In this document: positions 36,659-48,088 of the stretch, piece after piece | Layout of the letters: the number at the start of each line of letters is the position of its first letter | Position numbering within the stretch: the first letter of the stretch is position 1 | Origin: Microlunatus panaciterrae | GTDB taxonomy: Bacteria; Actinomycetota; Actinomycetes; Propionibacteriales; Propionibacteriaceae | Assembly: GCF_016907535.1 (NCBI RefSeq) | Contig: NZ_JAFBCF010000001.1 | Span: 310,001 to 374,000, forward strand | Direction of reading: 5' to 3' | Length of the DNA stretch: 64,000 bases | The notes under the pieces: model-generated | Databases searched by the model: none | The model's input: the letters and a program-made list of their open reading frames with translations, nothing else | What the model was told of the DNA's origin: nothing | Position numbers and translations under genes: made by a program

Positions 36659-37603
36659 ATGAGCAGCTCAACGGCGACCCTGGAGGCGTCGGCCGTACGA
36701 ACGACGCCGCGGCGCCCACGACGGATGAAGGAGGCCACCCGGGCCTTCTGGATCTTCATGGCTCCGTTCGTGATCGGCTTGTTGATCTTCGTCTACCTGC
36801 CGATCGTCTGGTCGGTCGTGCTCAGCTTCTCCAGGGCTCAGAACACCGTCACCCCGGGCGACTGGGTCGGGCTGAAGAACTACGTCGACCTGCTCAGGCC
36901 GGGGCCGTTCCTGAACAGCTTGATCACGTTCACCATCTTCGCTGCCTTCATTGTCCCGCTGACGTTCGCCCTCTCGCTGGGGCTGGCGCTGCTGCTGAAC
37001 AGGGTGCCGGTAGCCAAGGGCTTCTTCCGCTCGGTGTTCTTCCTGCCGACAGCCTGCTCGTACGTGGTGGCCTCGTTGGTGTGGAAGCTCTCCATCTTCA
37101 ACGGCGTCCGGTTCGGGTTGGCCAACACCGTGCTGAGCTGGTTCGGCGTCGACAACATCCCGTGGCTGGCGACCACCAGCCCACCGTGGTACTGGATGGT
37201 CATCGTCACCTTGCGGCTGTGGATCCAGGTCGGCTTCTACATGATCCTGTTCCTGGCCGGGCTGCAGAGCATCTCACCGGAGCTCTACGAGGCCGCCGAG
37301 ATCGACGGCGCCAAGCCGGGCTGGCAGACCTTCCGTTTCATCACCCTGCCCCAGCTGCGTGCCACCTCGGTCGCCGTCCTGCTGCTGCTGCTGATCAATG
37401 CCTACCAGGCGTTCGACGAGTTCTTCAACCTCCTCGGCAACTCCTCGTTCGCCCGGCCACCGTTGGTCTATCTCTACTACACGGCACAGGGCAACCAGGA
37501 CTTCGGGCACGGCAGCGCAGGAGCCGTGATCCTGGCGCTGCTGATCATGATCCTGACCCTGGCCCAGGGACGCGTCTTCGGATTCGGGAGGGCCGATGAC
37601 TGA
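36659..37603 (+). CDS. ABC sugar transporter permease (MalF/UgpA type)
   Basis: A 314-residue permease with six transmembrane helices. The cytoplasmic EAA loop reads ELYEAAEIDGAKPGWQTFRF, which docks to the ATPase. The N-terminal ~30 residues are Arg-rich. The ATG at 36659 lies 4 bp after the stop of the binding protein, and its end overlaps the next permease start by 8 bp. It is one half of the importer; the ATPase is not in the window. Confidence 0.95.
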   Translation: MSSSTATLEASAVRTTPRRPRRMKEATRAFWIFMAPFVIGLLIFVYLPIVWSVVLSFSRAQNTVTPGDWVGLKNYVDLLRPGPFLNSLITFTIFAAFIVPLTFALSLGLALLLNRVPVAKGFFRSVFFLPTACSYVVASLVWKLSIFNGVRFGLANTVLSWFGVDNIPWLATTSPPWYWMVIVTLRLWIQVGFYMILFLAGLQSISPELYEAAEIDGAKPGWQTFRFITLPQLRATSVAVLLLLLINAYQAFDEFFNLLGNSSFARPPLVYLYYTAQGNQDFGHGSAGAVILALLIMILTLAQGRVFGFGRADD

Positions 37604-38489
37604 CACGACGACGGTCGCCACCGCCGCTCCGGTACTGCCGACCAGGCGTCGCCGTCTGAGACCGGGCCAGGTCGTTGCCGGTGTGTTGCGCTATCTCGCC
37701 CTGATCGTGGCCACTGTGGTGTTCCTGATCCCGTTCTACCTGATCGTTCGCAACGCGTTGTCCAGTGACCTCGAGATCACCTCGCCCAACTGGCAGCTGA
37801 TCCCGAGCAAGATCCACTGGGAGAACTTCTCCGAGCTGTTCACCGATGCCTCGGTCAACCTGTTGCAGGGACTGGCCAACAGTGCCCTGATCGCGGTGCT
37901 GCAGACCGCCGGGCAGCTGCTGCTGTGCTCCTGGGCCGGGTACGCACTGGCGCGGATCCCCTACCGACATGCGAACAAGATCTTCTATGCGGTCCTGATC
38001 ACGCTGATGATCCCGCCGGCGGTGACCTTCATCCCCAGCTTCATCATCGTCTCGCAGTTGCAGTGGGTGGACACCTACCAGGGGATCATCGTCCCGGTCC
38101 TGTTCAGCGGTTTCACCACCTTCCTGTTCCGGCAGTACTTCCTGAGCTTCCCGCGCGAGCTCGAGGAGGCGGCCCGTGTGGACGGCCTCGGCTACGTCGG
38201 CTCGTTCTGGCGGGTGGTGGTGCCGAACTCCGGGGCCTTCTTCTCCGCCATCGCCGTGATCACCTTCATCGCCAGCTGGAACGCCTTCCTGTGGCCTCTG
38301 GTGATCGGCCAGGACTCGTCCAAGTGGACCGTTCAGGTCGCCCTCTCCACCTTCTTGACCGCTCAGACCATCAACCTGCACGAGCTTTTCCTGGCCGCTG
38401 CGGTGTCCATCGTGCCGTTGGTGCTGGTCTTCGTCTTCCTCCAGCGCTACCTGGTGCTGGGCGTCGCCAACACCGGGATCAAGGGCTGA
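37596..38489 (+). CDS. ABC sugar transporter permease (MalG/UgpE type)
   Basis: A 297-residue permease with six helices and the EAA loop ELEEAARVDGLGYVGSFWRV. The ATG begins inside the last codons of the preceding permease. No ATP-binding subunit follows; in actinobacteria such CUT1 importers commonly share a distant MsmK/MsiK-type ATPase, so this is expected. The C-terminus ends in LVLGVANTGIKG, typical of the MalG group. Confidence 0.95.
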   Translation: MTDTTTVATAAPVLPTRRRRLRPGQVVAGVLRYLALIVATVVFLIPFYLIVRNALSSDLEITSPNWQLIPSKIHWENFSELFTDASVNLLQGLANSALIAVLQTAGQLLLCSWAGYALARIPYRHANKIFYAVLITLMIPPAVTFIPSFIIVSQLQWVDTYQGIIVPVLFSGFTTFLFRQYFLSFPRELEEAARVDGLGYVGSFWRVVVPNSGAFFSAIAVITFIASWNAFLWPLVIGQDSSKWTVQVALSTFLTAQTINLHELFLAAAVSIVPLVLVFVFLQRYLVLGVANTGIKG

Positions 38490-38547
38490 CCGCTGCGACC
38501 TCGACAGCGGGTAGGGTCACAGCGAGACCGGAGTTCGGAGAGGGACG

Positions 38548-39312
38548 ATGCAGCAGCCAGCCCAGCGTGATCAGACCGATCCGGCACCTGAGGAACTGGA
38601 TTTCGGCCCCGCCCCACTGCCGCTGCGCCGACTGCTTCCGTTCGCGGTCGTTGTCCTCGTGCTGCTGGCCCTCGGACTGGTCGGCACGGTCGGGTGGCGG
38701 GTCTACCGCGCCTCTTCGCCGGAGTTCACCCTGAACGACCTCAACAACAGCTATGCCGCCTTCACCACCTCCAGCGGCACCAACGAGGTCAGCATCCTCA
38801 CCCGGGACAAGTTCACCGAGCCGCCGGTCGAAGTCGGTCCGGAGCGCTGCTCGCCCCTGTTCCAGTCCACCATGGCCACCCAGTTCCCGTCCCGGGCTCT
38901 GGACGGCGTGCTGGTCTACAGCATCGGCAGTGACCAGGGCGGCAGCATGTCCCTGTACACATTCCGCTACACCAATGCCCGACTGGCGCGCGCCGACTAC
39001 GACCAGGTGACCACCGCGCTGCCCCAGTGCCGTCAGGTGACGGTAGCCATGCAGGACCAGCAGCCGCGCCGAATGGCGGTCGCGCCGGTCGAGGTAACCC
39101 GGGACAGCGGGGTACGGTCGCAGACGGCCTACCTGATCACCCGCCCCGACGTGAGCGGTCGGTTCTCGGTGCACGTGCTTCAGTTCGGCAACACGGTCAC
39201 CTGGGAGTACCGCTACGTCAGTGGAAGCGGCGAGTACTCGCATCAGCAGGCCCAGGAGCTGATGGATGCGCTGGTGGCCCAGATGCGCGATGTGCTGTCC
39301 ATCCGCAGCTGA
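38548..39312 (+). CDS. Membrane-anchored hypothetical protein
   Basis: A 254-residue protein with a proline-rich cytoplasmic leader, one transmembrane segment (about residues 32-53, LLPFAVVVLVLLALGLVGTV) and an extracytoplasmic domain of ~200 residues. The domain has two Cys (ERCSPLF and LPQCRQV) that may form a disulfide. No family recognised; the fold may be a sensor or PknH-sensor-like domain, but this is guesswork. The ATG has GGAGAGGGAC 5'. Confidence 0.75.
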   Translation: MQQPAQRDQTDPAPEELDFGPAPLPLRRLLPFAVVVLVLLALGLVGTVGWRVYRASSPEFTLNDLNNSYAAFTTSSGTNEVSILTRDKFTEPPVEVGPERCSPLFQSTMATQFPSRALDGVLVYSIGSDQGGSMSLYTFRYTNARLARADYDQVTTALPQCRQVTVAMQDQQPRRMAVAPVEVTRDSGVRSQTAYLITRPDVSGRFSVHVLQFGNTVTWEYRYVSGSGEYSHQQAQELMDALVAQMRDVLSIRS

Positions 39313-39392
39313 TCCCGGGGGTCCTGACGTTGGCGGATCTGTCGCGTCGACAGGCCCTTGGAGATTAGGCGGACGGAGTCCGGCGGAGCATA

Positions 39393-39623
39393 ATGAAAGA
39401 GATGAGCATTCCAGCCGGGTCCCGGCGCTACTTGCCTGACAGCCCCTTCAATCGGCGCCCTGTCGAACCTCCCAAGGTCTTCGAGGTTGAAGATCGTGTG
39501 ACCCACGACCGCTACGGTCTGGGCCGCGTCTCCGAGATCGAGAACAGTGGCGCCGTGATCGTTGATTTCGGTTCCGGTCGCCTCCGGGTGAAGGCGCCGT
39601 TCACCAAGCTCTACAAGCTCTGA
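39393..39623 (+). CDS. Small conserved hypothetical protein, 76 residues
   Basis: Encodes a short protein with FEVEDRVTHDRYGLGRVSEI then AVIVDFGSGRLRVKAPFTKL, a compact beta-barrel-like motif reminiscent of the Tudor-like tail of UvrD/PcrA helicases and of CarD-type domains. It may bind RNA polymerase or nucleic acid; no proof is available. The ATG at 39393 has GGCGGAG 5'; ATG 39402 is another choice. Repeats follow its stop codon. Confidence 0.78.
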   Translation: MKEMSIPAGSRRYLPDSPFNRRPVEPPKVFEVEDRVTHDRYGLGRVSEIENSGAVIVDFGSGRLRVKAPFTKLYKL

Positions 39624-39640
39624 TCCGCGGGTAATCAAGC

Positions 39641-39787
39641 CCTTCGACAGGCTCAGGGCGCGTGATCCTTATTCAGGGCGCGTGATCGGGCTCAGGCAGG
39701 CTGCGGCTCAGGCCCTTCGACAGGCTCAGGGCGCTTCGCAGGCTCAGGGCGCGCGATCGGGCCTAGTGCCCTTCGACAGGCTCAGGG
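39641..39787. repeat. Cluster of CCCTTCGACAGGCTCAGGG repeats
   Basis: Complete copies begin at about 39641, 39713 and 39769, all in the orientation opposite to the first units of the 21.9-kb cluster, with degenerate TTCAGGGCGCGTGATCGGG pieces between them. It fills the gap between the convergent 76-residue gene and DUF2550 gene and may end transcripts from both sides, although no clear self-complementary pair exists here. Confidence 0.85.
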
Positions 39788-39799
39788 TGCGTGATCGGG

Positions 39800-40249
39800 T
39801 CAGTAACCGCCCACGCCGGGTGGGGCCGCCTCCAGCCAGCTCAGCATGCCGGTGAGCGAGTCGCCGCTCATGGCCAGATCCCACAGCTGGGCATCATCGC
39901 CGTAGCCCTCCTCCACCCGGACGACCCGCTGCCCGCTGTACAGCGACACCGCCTCGACCGGATCCGGGTCACGGTTCTCCAACACCATCACCTGACCGCG
40001 GACGAACGTCTTGCGCGGTCTGAACGAGAACGAGAAGAACCTGAACCATTCCAGGTCCTCGCCGTTGTAACGCGCGACTCCGAGCACCCAACCGGTGCCC
40101 GGAGTCGATTTGCGTAGTCGAAGACTGCATTCGAACGTGCCACCCATCCGCGCCAGCCATCGGCGCCGCAGGGCAAGCAGCACGAGCGGGAGGATCAGGA
40201 GGACGAGAACGATCACAACGATCTCGACCAGCCCGAACCACTCACCCAT
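39800..40249 (-). CDS. DUF2550 membrane protein downstream of atpC
   Basis: A 149-residue protein with one N-terminal membrane helix (VEIVVIVLVLLILPLVLLAL) and a cytoplasmic beta domain (GTFECSLRLRKSTPGTGWVL, then GVARYNGEDLEWFRFFSFSF). This is the DUF2550 family that follows atpC in many actinobacteria. Its start is 8 bp after the atpC stop, so it is the last gene of the ATP synthase operon. Function is unknown; it may support assembly or membrane insertion of the complex. Confidence 0.9.
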   Translation of the reverse strand: MGEWFGLVEIVVIVLVLLILPLVLLALRRRWLARMGGTFECSLRLRKSTPGTGWVLGVARYNGEDLEWFRFFSFSFRPRKTFVRGQVMVLENRDPDPVEAVSLYSGQRVVRVEEGYGDDAQLWDLAMSGDSLTGMLSWLEAAPPGVGGY

Positions 40250-40257
40250 CGCGTGTC

Positions 40258-40659
40258 TTATTGCGCCTTTTGGGCGGCGCGGACCTGTCCGCTGGCACGG
40301 ACGAAGTGCCGACGGGTCTCCTCGTCCTCGTCACCTGCGTCCAACCGGGCCTGGGCCTCGGCGAGCTCCTTCTCCGCCGCGGGCAGGCTGATCTCTCCCG
40401 CCATCCGGGCGTACTCACTCAGGATGGACACCCGTCCATGGGCAACCGAGATGAAACCGCCGTCGACGGCGATGATCTCCCGCTTACCATCCGGAGTGAG
40501 GACCTCCAGCCCGCTCGGCACCAGCACCCCCAGCACCGGTGAGTGCCCGGCGAGGATGCCGATGTCGCCCTCGACAGTCTTGGCGATGATGTTGGTGGCC
40601 TGGCCCGACCAGACGACCTGGTCGGCCGAGACCACCTCCACCTGCATGGGTTCGGCCAT
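40258..40659 (-). CDS. atpC: ATP synthase F1 epsilon subunit
   Basis: A 133-residue central-stalk subunit. The N-terminal beta sandwich (MQVEVVSADQVVWSGQATNI and GDIGILAGHSPVLGVL) is complete, followed by the C-terminal helices that regulate ATP hydrolysis (about 85-130). It starts 2 bp after the atpD stop codon. Confidence 0.97.
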   Translation of the reverse strand: MAEPMQVEVVSADQVVWSGQATNIIAKTVEGDIGILAGHSPVLGVLVPSGLEVLTPDGKREIIAVDGGFISVAHGRVSILSEYARMAGEISLPAAEKELAEAQARLDAGDEDEETRRHFVRASGQVRAAQKAQ

Positions 40660-40661
40660 GA

Positions 40662-42146
<1,485 letters not shown>

Positions 42147-43055
42147 TCATTCTTTGGTGGTTGCCTCGGCTAGCGCACTGGCGCCACCGACGATCTCGCT
42201 GATCTCCTGGGTGATCTCGGCCTGACGTGCCTGGTTCGCTTCGCGGGTCAGACGCTCGATCAGCTGTTGTGCATTGTCTGTTGCAGACTTCATCGCCTTC
42301 TGCCGGCTCGCCAGCTCCGAGGCCGCCGACTGCAGCAGGCAGTACTGGATGCGGCTGGCCACATACAAGGGCAGCAGCTCGTCCAACACCGTCTCGGCAT
42401 CCGGCTCGAACTCGTAGAGCGGCAGCACCTCCGACTCTGCCGGAGGCTCCTCCCCCTCGACGACCTCCAACGGCAGCATCCGGATGACTTCGGGGCGCTG
42501 GACCAGCATCGACACGAACCTGGTGTAGACGACGTGGATCTCGTCCACGCCACCCTCCTCGGTCGGCTTCAGGAAGGCCGAGATCAAGGTGTCGGCGATC
42601 TCCCGCGCCTCCGTGTAGGTCGGGGCGTCAGAGAAGCCCTCCCACTTCGAGGCCACCTGACGACGGCGGAACTGGTAGTAGGCAGCCGCCTTCCGTCCGG
42701 TCAGGTAAGGCACAACCTCCTTGCCCTCCCCGCGCAGCAGCGTTGACAGCGACTCGCCCTCCTTGATCACCGAGGAGGAGTAGGCGCCGGCCAGACCGCG
42801 GTCGGAGGTAATCAACAGCATCGCCGCGCGTTTCGGGTTCGGCTTCTCGGTCGTCAGCGGGTGGTCGACGTCGGAGTACGTCGCCACCGCCGAGACCGCC
42901 CTCGTCAGCTCCCGCGCATACGGAGTGGCAGCCTTCGCCCGCTGCTGCGCCTTGATGATGCGAGACGCAGCGATGAGCTCCATGGCGCGGGTGATCTTCT
43001 TGGTCGTGCTGACCGTGGTTCTCCGCTGACGAAGTTCACGCAAACTGGCTGGCAT
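42147..43055 (-). CDS. atpG: ATP synthase F1 gamma subunit
   Basis: Rotor shaft, 302 residues. The N-terminal helix has [23 protein letters not shown], the middle domain has [13 protein letters not shown], and the C-terminal helix has [20 protein letters not shown] and [18 protein letters not shown] at 43055 is chosen; a longer open frame upstream overlaps atpA and is not used. It is 4 bp after the atpA stop. Confidence 0.98.
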   Translation of the reverse strand: MPASLRELRQRRTTVSTTKKITRAMELIAASRIIKAQQRAKAATPYARELTRAVSAVATYSDVDHPLTTEKPNPKRAAMLLITSDRGLAGAYSSSVIKEGESLSTLLRGEGKEVVPYLTGRKAAAYYQFRRRQVASKWEGFSDAPTYTEAREIADTLISAFLKPTEEGGVDEIHVVYTRFVSMLVQRPEVIRMLPLEVVEGEEPPAESEVLPLYEFEPDAETVLDELLPLYVASRIQYCLLQSAASELASRQKAMKSATDNAQQLIERLTREANQARQAEITQEISEIVGGASALAEATTKE

Positions 43056-43059
43056 TGAA

Positions 43060-44697
43060 CTAGCCCCGCTTCTGCTTGACGATTTGCTCCTGCTCGACCT
43101 CTTCCTCGGGCAGTGCGTGGTGCTCCTCGCGACCGGCGAGCAGCTTGCCGTCGGAAGTCTGGAACGTCTTCTTGAACTCCTCGATGTCGGACGACAGCGC
43201 AGCGGCGGTGTCGTCGTCGAACGCCTTCGTCTCCCGGACGTTCTGCAGCACCGAGCCGTGGTGCCGGAGGTAGTCCAGCAGCTCCTGCTCGAAGCGAAGC
43301 ACGTCATCCACCGGCACCTCGTCGAACTTGCCGTTGATGCCGGCCCACACCGAGACTACCTGCTCCTCGACCGGGTACGGGGTGTACTGCGGCTGGCGCA
43401 GCAGCTCGACCAGTCGGGCGCCACGGTCCAGCTGCCGCCGCGAGGTGGCGTCCAGGTCGGAGGCGAACATCGCGAACGCCTCCATGTCCCGATACTGCGC
43501 CAGCTCCAGCTTGAGCGACCCGGAGACGTTCTTCATGGCCTTGATCTGAGCGGCACCACCGACCCGCGACACCGACACACCGACGTCGATGGCCGGCCGC
43601 TGGTTGGCGTTGAACAGGTCGGACTGCAGGAAGATCTGGCCGTCGGTGATCGAGATGACGTTGGTCGGGATGTAGGCCGACACGTCGTTCGCCTTGGTCT
43701 CGATGATCGGCAGGCCGGTCATCGAGCCGCCACCCAGCTCCTTGGAGAGCTTGGCGCAACGCTCGAGCAGCCGGGAGTGCAGGTAGAAGACGTCGCCCGG
43801 GTAGGCCTCGCGGCCCGGCGGCCGGCGCAGCAGCAGCGACATCGCCCGATAGGCCTCGGCCTGCTTGGTGAGGTCGTCGAAGATGATCAGGACGTGCTTG
43901 CCCTGGTACATCCAGTGCTGGCCGATGGCCGAACCGGTGTAGGGGGCGACGTACTTGAAGCCGGCCGGGTCGGATGCCGGGGCGTGCACGATGGTGGTGT
44001 AGGCCATCGCGCCGGCCTCCTCGAGGGAGCCACGGATGGCGGCGACGGTCGAGCCCTTCTGGCCGATCGCGACATAGATGCAGCGCACCTGCTGCTCCGG
44101 GTCACCGGACTCCCAGGCCGCCTTCTGGTTCATGATCGTGTCGATCGCGATGGCCGTCTTGCCGGTCTTGCGGTCGCCGATGATGAGCTGGCGCTGGCCA
44201 CGGCCGATCGGGATCATCGCGTCGATCGCCTTGATACCGGTCTGCAGCGGCTGCCGCACCTCCTGCCGGTCCATCACGCCGGCGGCCTGCAGCTCGAGCG
44301 CGCGGCGCTCCTCCAGACCTTCGATGTCGCCGAGACCGTCGATCGGGTTGCCGAGCGCGTCGACGACGCGACCCAGGTAGCCGTCGCCCACGGGCACGGA
44401 CAGGATGTCGCCGGTACGGCGGACACTTGAGCCCTCTTCGATCCCGGTCGAGTCACCCATGACGACGACACCGATCTCCCGGACGTCCAGGTTCAGCGCG
44501 ATGCCGAGGGTGCCGTTCTCGAACTCCAGCATCTCGTTGGCCATCGCCGACGGCAGACCCTCGATCCGAGCAATGCCGTCACCGGAGGTGACCACGGTGC
44601 CGACCTCTTCCCGCGAAGAGGTGTCTGGGGTGTAGTTCTGGACAAACCGGTCCAGCGCGTCCCGGATCTCTTCCGGTCGAATTGTGAGTTCCGCCAT
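43060..44697 (-). CDS. atpA: ATP synthase F1 alpha subunit
   Basis: Non-catalytic nucleotide-binding subunit, 545 residues. The Walker A loop is [14 protein letters not shown] and the Walker B-like stretch is [17 protein letters not shown]. The N-terminus ([18 protein letters not shown]) follows the usual pattern. The C-terminus (from ~505) is an acidic/charged extension ending [11 protein letters not shown], seen in actinobacterial alpha subunits and implicated in mycobacteria in restraining ATP hydrolysis. Confidence 0.99.
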   Translation of the reverse strand: MAELTIRPEEIRDALDRFVQNYTPDTSSREEVGTVVTSGDGIARIEGLPSAMANEMLEFENGTLGIALNLDVREIGVVVMGDSTGIEEGSSVRRTGDILSVPVGDGYLGRVVDALGNPIDGLGDIEGLEERRALELQAAGVMDRQEVRQPLQTGIKAIDAMIPIGRGQRQLIIGDRKTGKTAIAIDTIMNQKAAWESGDPEQQVRCIYVAIGQKGSTVAAIRGSLEEAGAMAYTTIVHAPASDPAGFKYVAPYTGSAIGQHWMYQGKHVLIIFDDLTKQAEAYRAMSLLLRRPPGREAYPGDVFYLHSRLLERCAKLSKELGGGSMTGLPIIETKANDVSAYIPTNVISITDGQIFLQSDLFNANQRPAIDVGVSVSRVGGAAQIKAMKNVSGSLKLELAQYRDMEAFAMFASDLDATSRRQLDRGARLVELLRQPQYTPYPVEEQVVSVWAGINGKFDEVPVDDVLRFEQELLDYLRHHGSVLQNVRETKAFDDDTAAALSSDIEEFKKTFQTSDGKLLAGREEHHALPEEEVEQEQIVKQKRG

Positions 44698-44772
44698 CGT
44701 TGCGTCCCTGCTCTCCTTATAGCCGATCTTGACGTGATGTAGATGTGTGGGGCCCTGCCATGCTCAGCCGCG

Positions 44773-45567
44773 TCAGCCGAACAGCCGTCTGGCGTTCTCC
44801 AGTCGGGAGGCCACGGTGCCCTCGATGGCCTCGTCGCCGAGCTCGACTCGAACGCCGCCGAGGACGTCGGGATCGATGATGACCTGCAGCACGACGTCAC
44901 GGCCAGCCTGCTGGGACAGGACCGACTGCAGCCGAGAGCTCTGCTCCTCGGTCAGTGGTCGTGCGACCCGGACTGTGGCGATGCTCCGGCTCTGCTCGTC
45001 GGCCGCCAGCGTGACGTAGCCGTCCAGCGTGTTCGCGAAGTTGCGCTCCCGCGCCGCAACGGCTCTGGTGGCCAGTGTCACGGTCGCGTCGTTGGCGCGA
45101 CCGCGCAGCAGGTCCTCGACCAACGCCTGCCGGTTGGCCAGCGGCACTGTCCGGTTGGACAGCGCAGCCAGCAGCGCGGAGTCACCCTCGACCATCCGGC
45201 CGAAACGGAACAGCTCGTCCTCCGTCTCAACCAGCTGACCACGATCACGCGCCGCCTTGAGCTGGGCCCGGACCGCCTGCCGCTCGAGCGCGTCGACGAA
45301 CGAGCGGCCGCCACCCCAACGCTGAACCGCAGCCTCGGCCACCAGCTGGACCGCGGTCTCACCGACCTTGCCGTCGAACAGCGCGTGCGTCATCCCCTGA
45401 CGCGACGCCTCCCGGATGGCGGGGTCGCTGAGCGTGCGGCGCAGCACGGCGCTGGCGGACAGCGCGTCCACCACCTGGAACAGCTCGCGAGCCAGCTGGT
45501 CGCTCACCGGCATGCCGTCCAGGACGTGGTCGAGCAGGCTCAGCCGTGCCTCCTCGCTCTGGCTCAT
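44773..45567 (-). CDS. atpH: ATP synthase F1 delta subunit
   Basis: Peripheral-stalk subunit, 264 residues, longer than the ~175-residue form of many bacteria because actinobacterial delta carries extra helices (residues ~1-90). The OSCP-like part is about 95-264, with TRAVAARERNFANTLDGYVT and VSVARPLTEEQSSRL-like strands near the end. Its first codon overlaps the atpF stop by four bases. Confidence 0.95.
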   Translation of the reverse strand: MSQSEEARLSLLDHVLDGMPVSDQLARELFQVVDALSASAVLRRTLSDPAIREASRQGMTHALFDGKVGETAVQLVAEAAVQRWGGGRSFVDALERQAVRAQLKAARDRGQLVETEDELFRFGRMVEGDSALLAALSNRTVPLANRQALVEDLLRGRANDATVTLATRAVAARERNFANTLDGYVTLAADEQSRSIATVRVARPLTEEQSSRLQSVLSQQAGRDVVLQVIIDPDVLGGVRVELGDEAIEGTVASRLENARRLFG

Positions 45568-46109
45568 GCGTGACCCGATTCGACCGGTTCGCTCTCCAGG
45601 TCGGCCAGGAACCGGTCGACCGTGCGACGGGCCCGCTCATCGTCCTCGAGCGACTCCCCGACGATCCGGCCGGCCAGTGTGGTGGCGAGGCCGCCGACCT
45701 CGGCACGCAACTGGTTGAGGACCTGAGCACGCTCGGCCTCGATGTGGGCGCGGGCACTGGTGATGATCCGGTTCGACTCGCTCTGAGCCTGCTCGCGCAT
45801 CTCAGCCAGGATCTGTGCGCCCTGGCTCTTGGCGTCCTCGCGAATCCTGGCTGCCTCGCCTCGGGCGTCGGCCAGCTGACGCTGGTATTCCTCCAGCGCT
45901 GCCTGTGCCTCGGCCTGTGCCTTCTCGGCCTTCTCCATGCCACCCTGGATCGCCGCCGTGCGCGCCTCATAGGTCTCTTCGAATCGCGGCACCACGAGCT
46001 TCGCGACCAGAGCCGTCAGAATGATAATGAAGACGACCGCGGCGATGATCTCGATCAGGTGCGGAAGCAGTGGACCGAGGTCCACCGCCAGTGGCAACAG
46101 TGTCGTCAT
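45564..46109 (-). CDS. atpF: ATP synthase Fo b subunit
   Basis: Peripheral stalk subunit, 181 residues. A single N-terminal membrane helix (HLIEIIAAVVFIIILTALVA) is followed by a long charged helix (from FEETYEARTAAIQGGMEKAE onward) that dimerises along the stalk. The ATG start is 12 bp after atpE, and its end overlaps atpH. Confidence 0.96.
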   Translation of the reverse strand: MTTLLPLAVDLGPLLPHLIEIIAAVVFIIILTALVAKLVVPRFEETYEARTAAIQGGMEKAEKAQAEAQAALEEYQRQLADARGEAARIREDAKSQGAQILAEMREQAQSESNRIITSARAHIEAERAQVLNQLRAEVGGLATTLAGRIVGESLEDDERARRTVDRFLADLESEPVESGHA

Positions 46110-46121
46110 CGGAAGGATCCC

Positions 46122-46400
<279 letters not shown>

Positions 46401-47207
46401 TCAGTGCTCCTCGGCGGCAGCCGAAGAGATGTATTGGGCGGTCAGAACGGTGAAGATGTAGGCCTGCAGACCTTGCACGACCACTTCGAGTCCGAAGATC
46501 GCAAGGCTGAAGATGAGCGAAGCGCCACCGGCGATGTTGTTGAAGAGCGACTTGCTCTCGAACAGCAGGTACTCGCCGCCCAGCACGAAGACCAGCACCA
46601 GCAGGTGACCGGCGAACATGTTGGCGAAAAGTCGGAGCGAGAGGGTGACCGGCCGGACCAGGATATTGGAGATGAACTCGATCGGGATGACCAGCGGCAG
46701 CATCCAGACCGGGACACCGGACGGCCACACGGTGCGCTTCAGGTAACCGCCGACACCGTGGGTACGAATACCGACAGCGTTGTACAGCACCCAGGTGACC
46801 AGTGCCAGTCCGTAGGCCCAGCCGACATGGGAGGCGGTCGGGAAGAGAGTCAGCGGGAAGACACCCCACAGGTTGTTCACCAGGACGAAGGAGAACAGCG
46901 CAATCAGGTAGGGCAGATACTTCTTGAAATCATGCCCGATGTAGTCGCGGGCGATGCTGTTGCGGATCAGGAAGTAGGCCTGCTCCGCCAGGTACTGACC
47001 CTTGCCGGGCACCAGCGCACCCTTCCGCGCAGCCCAGACCCAGAAGGCCAAGATCAAGATCACGGCAACGATCGCCTGCAGCATCGGCTTGTCCAGCCAG
47101 GACAGCCAAGGCGTGTCGAAGAGCGGTGGCGTATTGAAGTCCTCGACACCGGGCGGCTTGAAGCCGCCGCCCTCCATCGGAACTAGCACCGGGCCTAGAC
47201 GTCCCAC
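46401..47207 (-). CDS. atpB: ATP synthase Fo a subunit
   Basis: Proton channel subunit, 268 residues with about six membrane helices. The essential Arg lies in the conserved helix segment IEFISNILVRPVTLSLRLFA, then NMFAGHLLVLVF. The GTG start has AGAGGAGGACC 5', a strong ribosome binding site. It is preceded by two small atpI/atpZ-type genes. Confidence 0.97.
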   Translation of the reverse strand: MGRLGPVLVPMEGGGFKPPGVEDFNTPPLFDTPWLSWLDKPMLQAIVAVILILAFWVWAARKGALVPGKGQYLAEQAYFLIRNSIARDYIGHDFKKYLPYLIALFSFVLVNNLWGVFPLTLFPTASHVGWAYGLALVTWVLYNAVGIRTHGVGGYLKRTVWPSGVPVWMLPLVIPIEFISNILVRPVTLSLRLFANMFAGHLLVLVFVLGGEYLLFESKSLFNNIAGGASLIFSLAIFGLEVVVQGLQAYIFTVLTAQYISSAAAEEH

Positions 47208-47229
47208 TGGTCCTCCTCTATCTGCCCGC

Positions 47230-47451
47230 TCACCGCGTGTCGTCCCGGTTCGGTTCCGGTGCGCGACCGAAGCGTCTGATGATCAAATACACGCCACCTG
47301 CGGCACCGAGAACGATGCCGATCGGCAGCAGAAAACTTGTACCCAGGTAGTGATCGCCCAACCAGCCCAGGAAGCCATAGACCGCTACCCCGGCGATCAG
47401 ATACGACAGCACCTGCAGGCCCTGGCTCGTCCCGTCCGATTTCTGGCTCAT
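47230..47451 (-). CDS. AtpZ/AtpI-like small membrane protein
   Basis: A 73-residue protein with two transmembrane helices (LSYLIAGVAVYGFLGWLGDH and IGIVLGAAGGVYLIIRRF) that matches the AtpZ/AtpI-type accessory protein of F1Fo operons, implicated in c-ring assembly or magnesium supply. The ATG is 37 bp from the next small gene and its end is 22 bp before atpB. Confidence 0.85.
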   Translation of the reverse strand: MSQKSDGTSQGLQVLSYLIAGVAVYGFLGWLGDHYLGTSFLLPIGIVLGAAGGVYLIIRRFGRAPEPNRDDTR

Positions 47452-47487
47452 GGCGACTCACACGGTAGCAGCCATCACCCGGTCCGG

Positions 47488-47976
47488 TCACTCTGCATCA
47501 CCGGCCCCAGCAGGCGCCACGTACTCGGTGTCGTAGATGCCGATTCGCAGTCGAGAGAAGACCAGGACCTCGACGGTGAGCCACCCCACGACGACAACGA
47601 TGGTGGTGACGAAGATGGCCATCGGCACCAGTGTCGGCCAGGCTTCGCGGTGGCTGTTGTAAGACCACAGCGCGACTCCCAGCAGCACGATCCTGGCCGT
47701 ATAGCTGACCATTGAGACCAGCATCAGGGTCCGGGCGCCAGCGTTGGCGAACAACACCATCACGAGCTGTCCGACGGTATAGAAGAAGAGCACCATGGCG
47801 GACGCCAGCGCCGCCGAGACCAGACCTGGCGACCCAATGACGAGGGCGAAGATGATGACACAGGCGACGGCCGCAGCCACCCCACCGACAAGGCCGCCGA
47901 GCAATAGCTTGCGCGCCCGGACAACGTGGACACTTGGTCCTCCCCGTCCGGGGGTTGCTGGGGTATCAGTCGTCAT
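47488..47976 (-). CDS. ATP synthase operon membrane protein (AtpI-like)
   Basis: A 162-residue protein with four membrane helices (LLLGGLVGGVAAAVACVIIF and AALASAMVLFFYTVGQLV in the first half). It occupies the atpI position at the head of the operon, equivalent to the small gene between wecA and atpB in mycobacteria. The chosen ATG is at 47976 (MTTDTPATPGRGG); the frame continues upstream to 48048 but would read into less likely coding sequence. Confidence 0.82.
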   Translation of the reverse strand: MTTDTPATPGRGGPSVHVVRARKLLLGGLVGGVAAAVACVIIFALVIGSPGLVSAALASAMVLFFYTVGQLVMVLFANAGARTLMLVSMVSYTARIVLLGVALWSYNSHREAWPTLVPMAIFVTTIVVVVGWLTVEVLVFSRLRIGIYDTEYVAPAGAGDAE

Positions 47977-48088
47977 CTGGCGGCTGTCCTGTCCTGCGGC
48001 CGTAGCCGTCGCGGGCTGGTCTGAAAGTGCTTGTGAAAAATAGCACAAAGTCGTCGGCCGGGGGAAACCGCCCCGGTGGGGGACCTGC

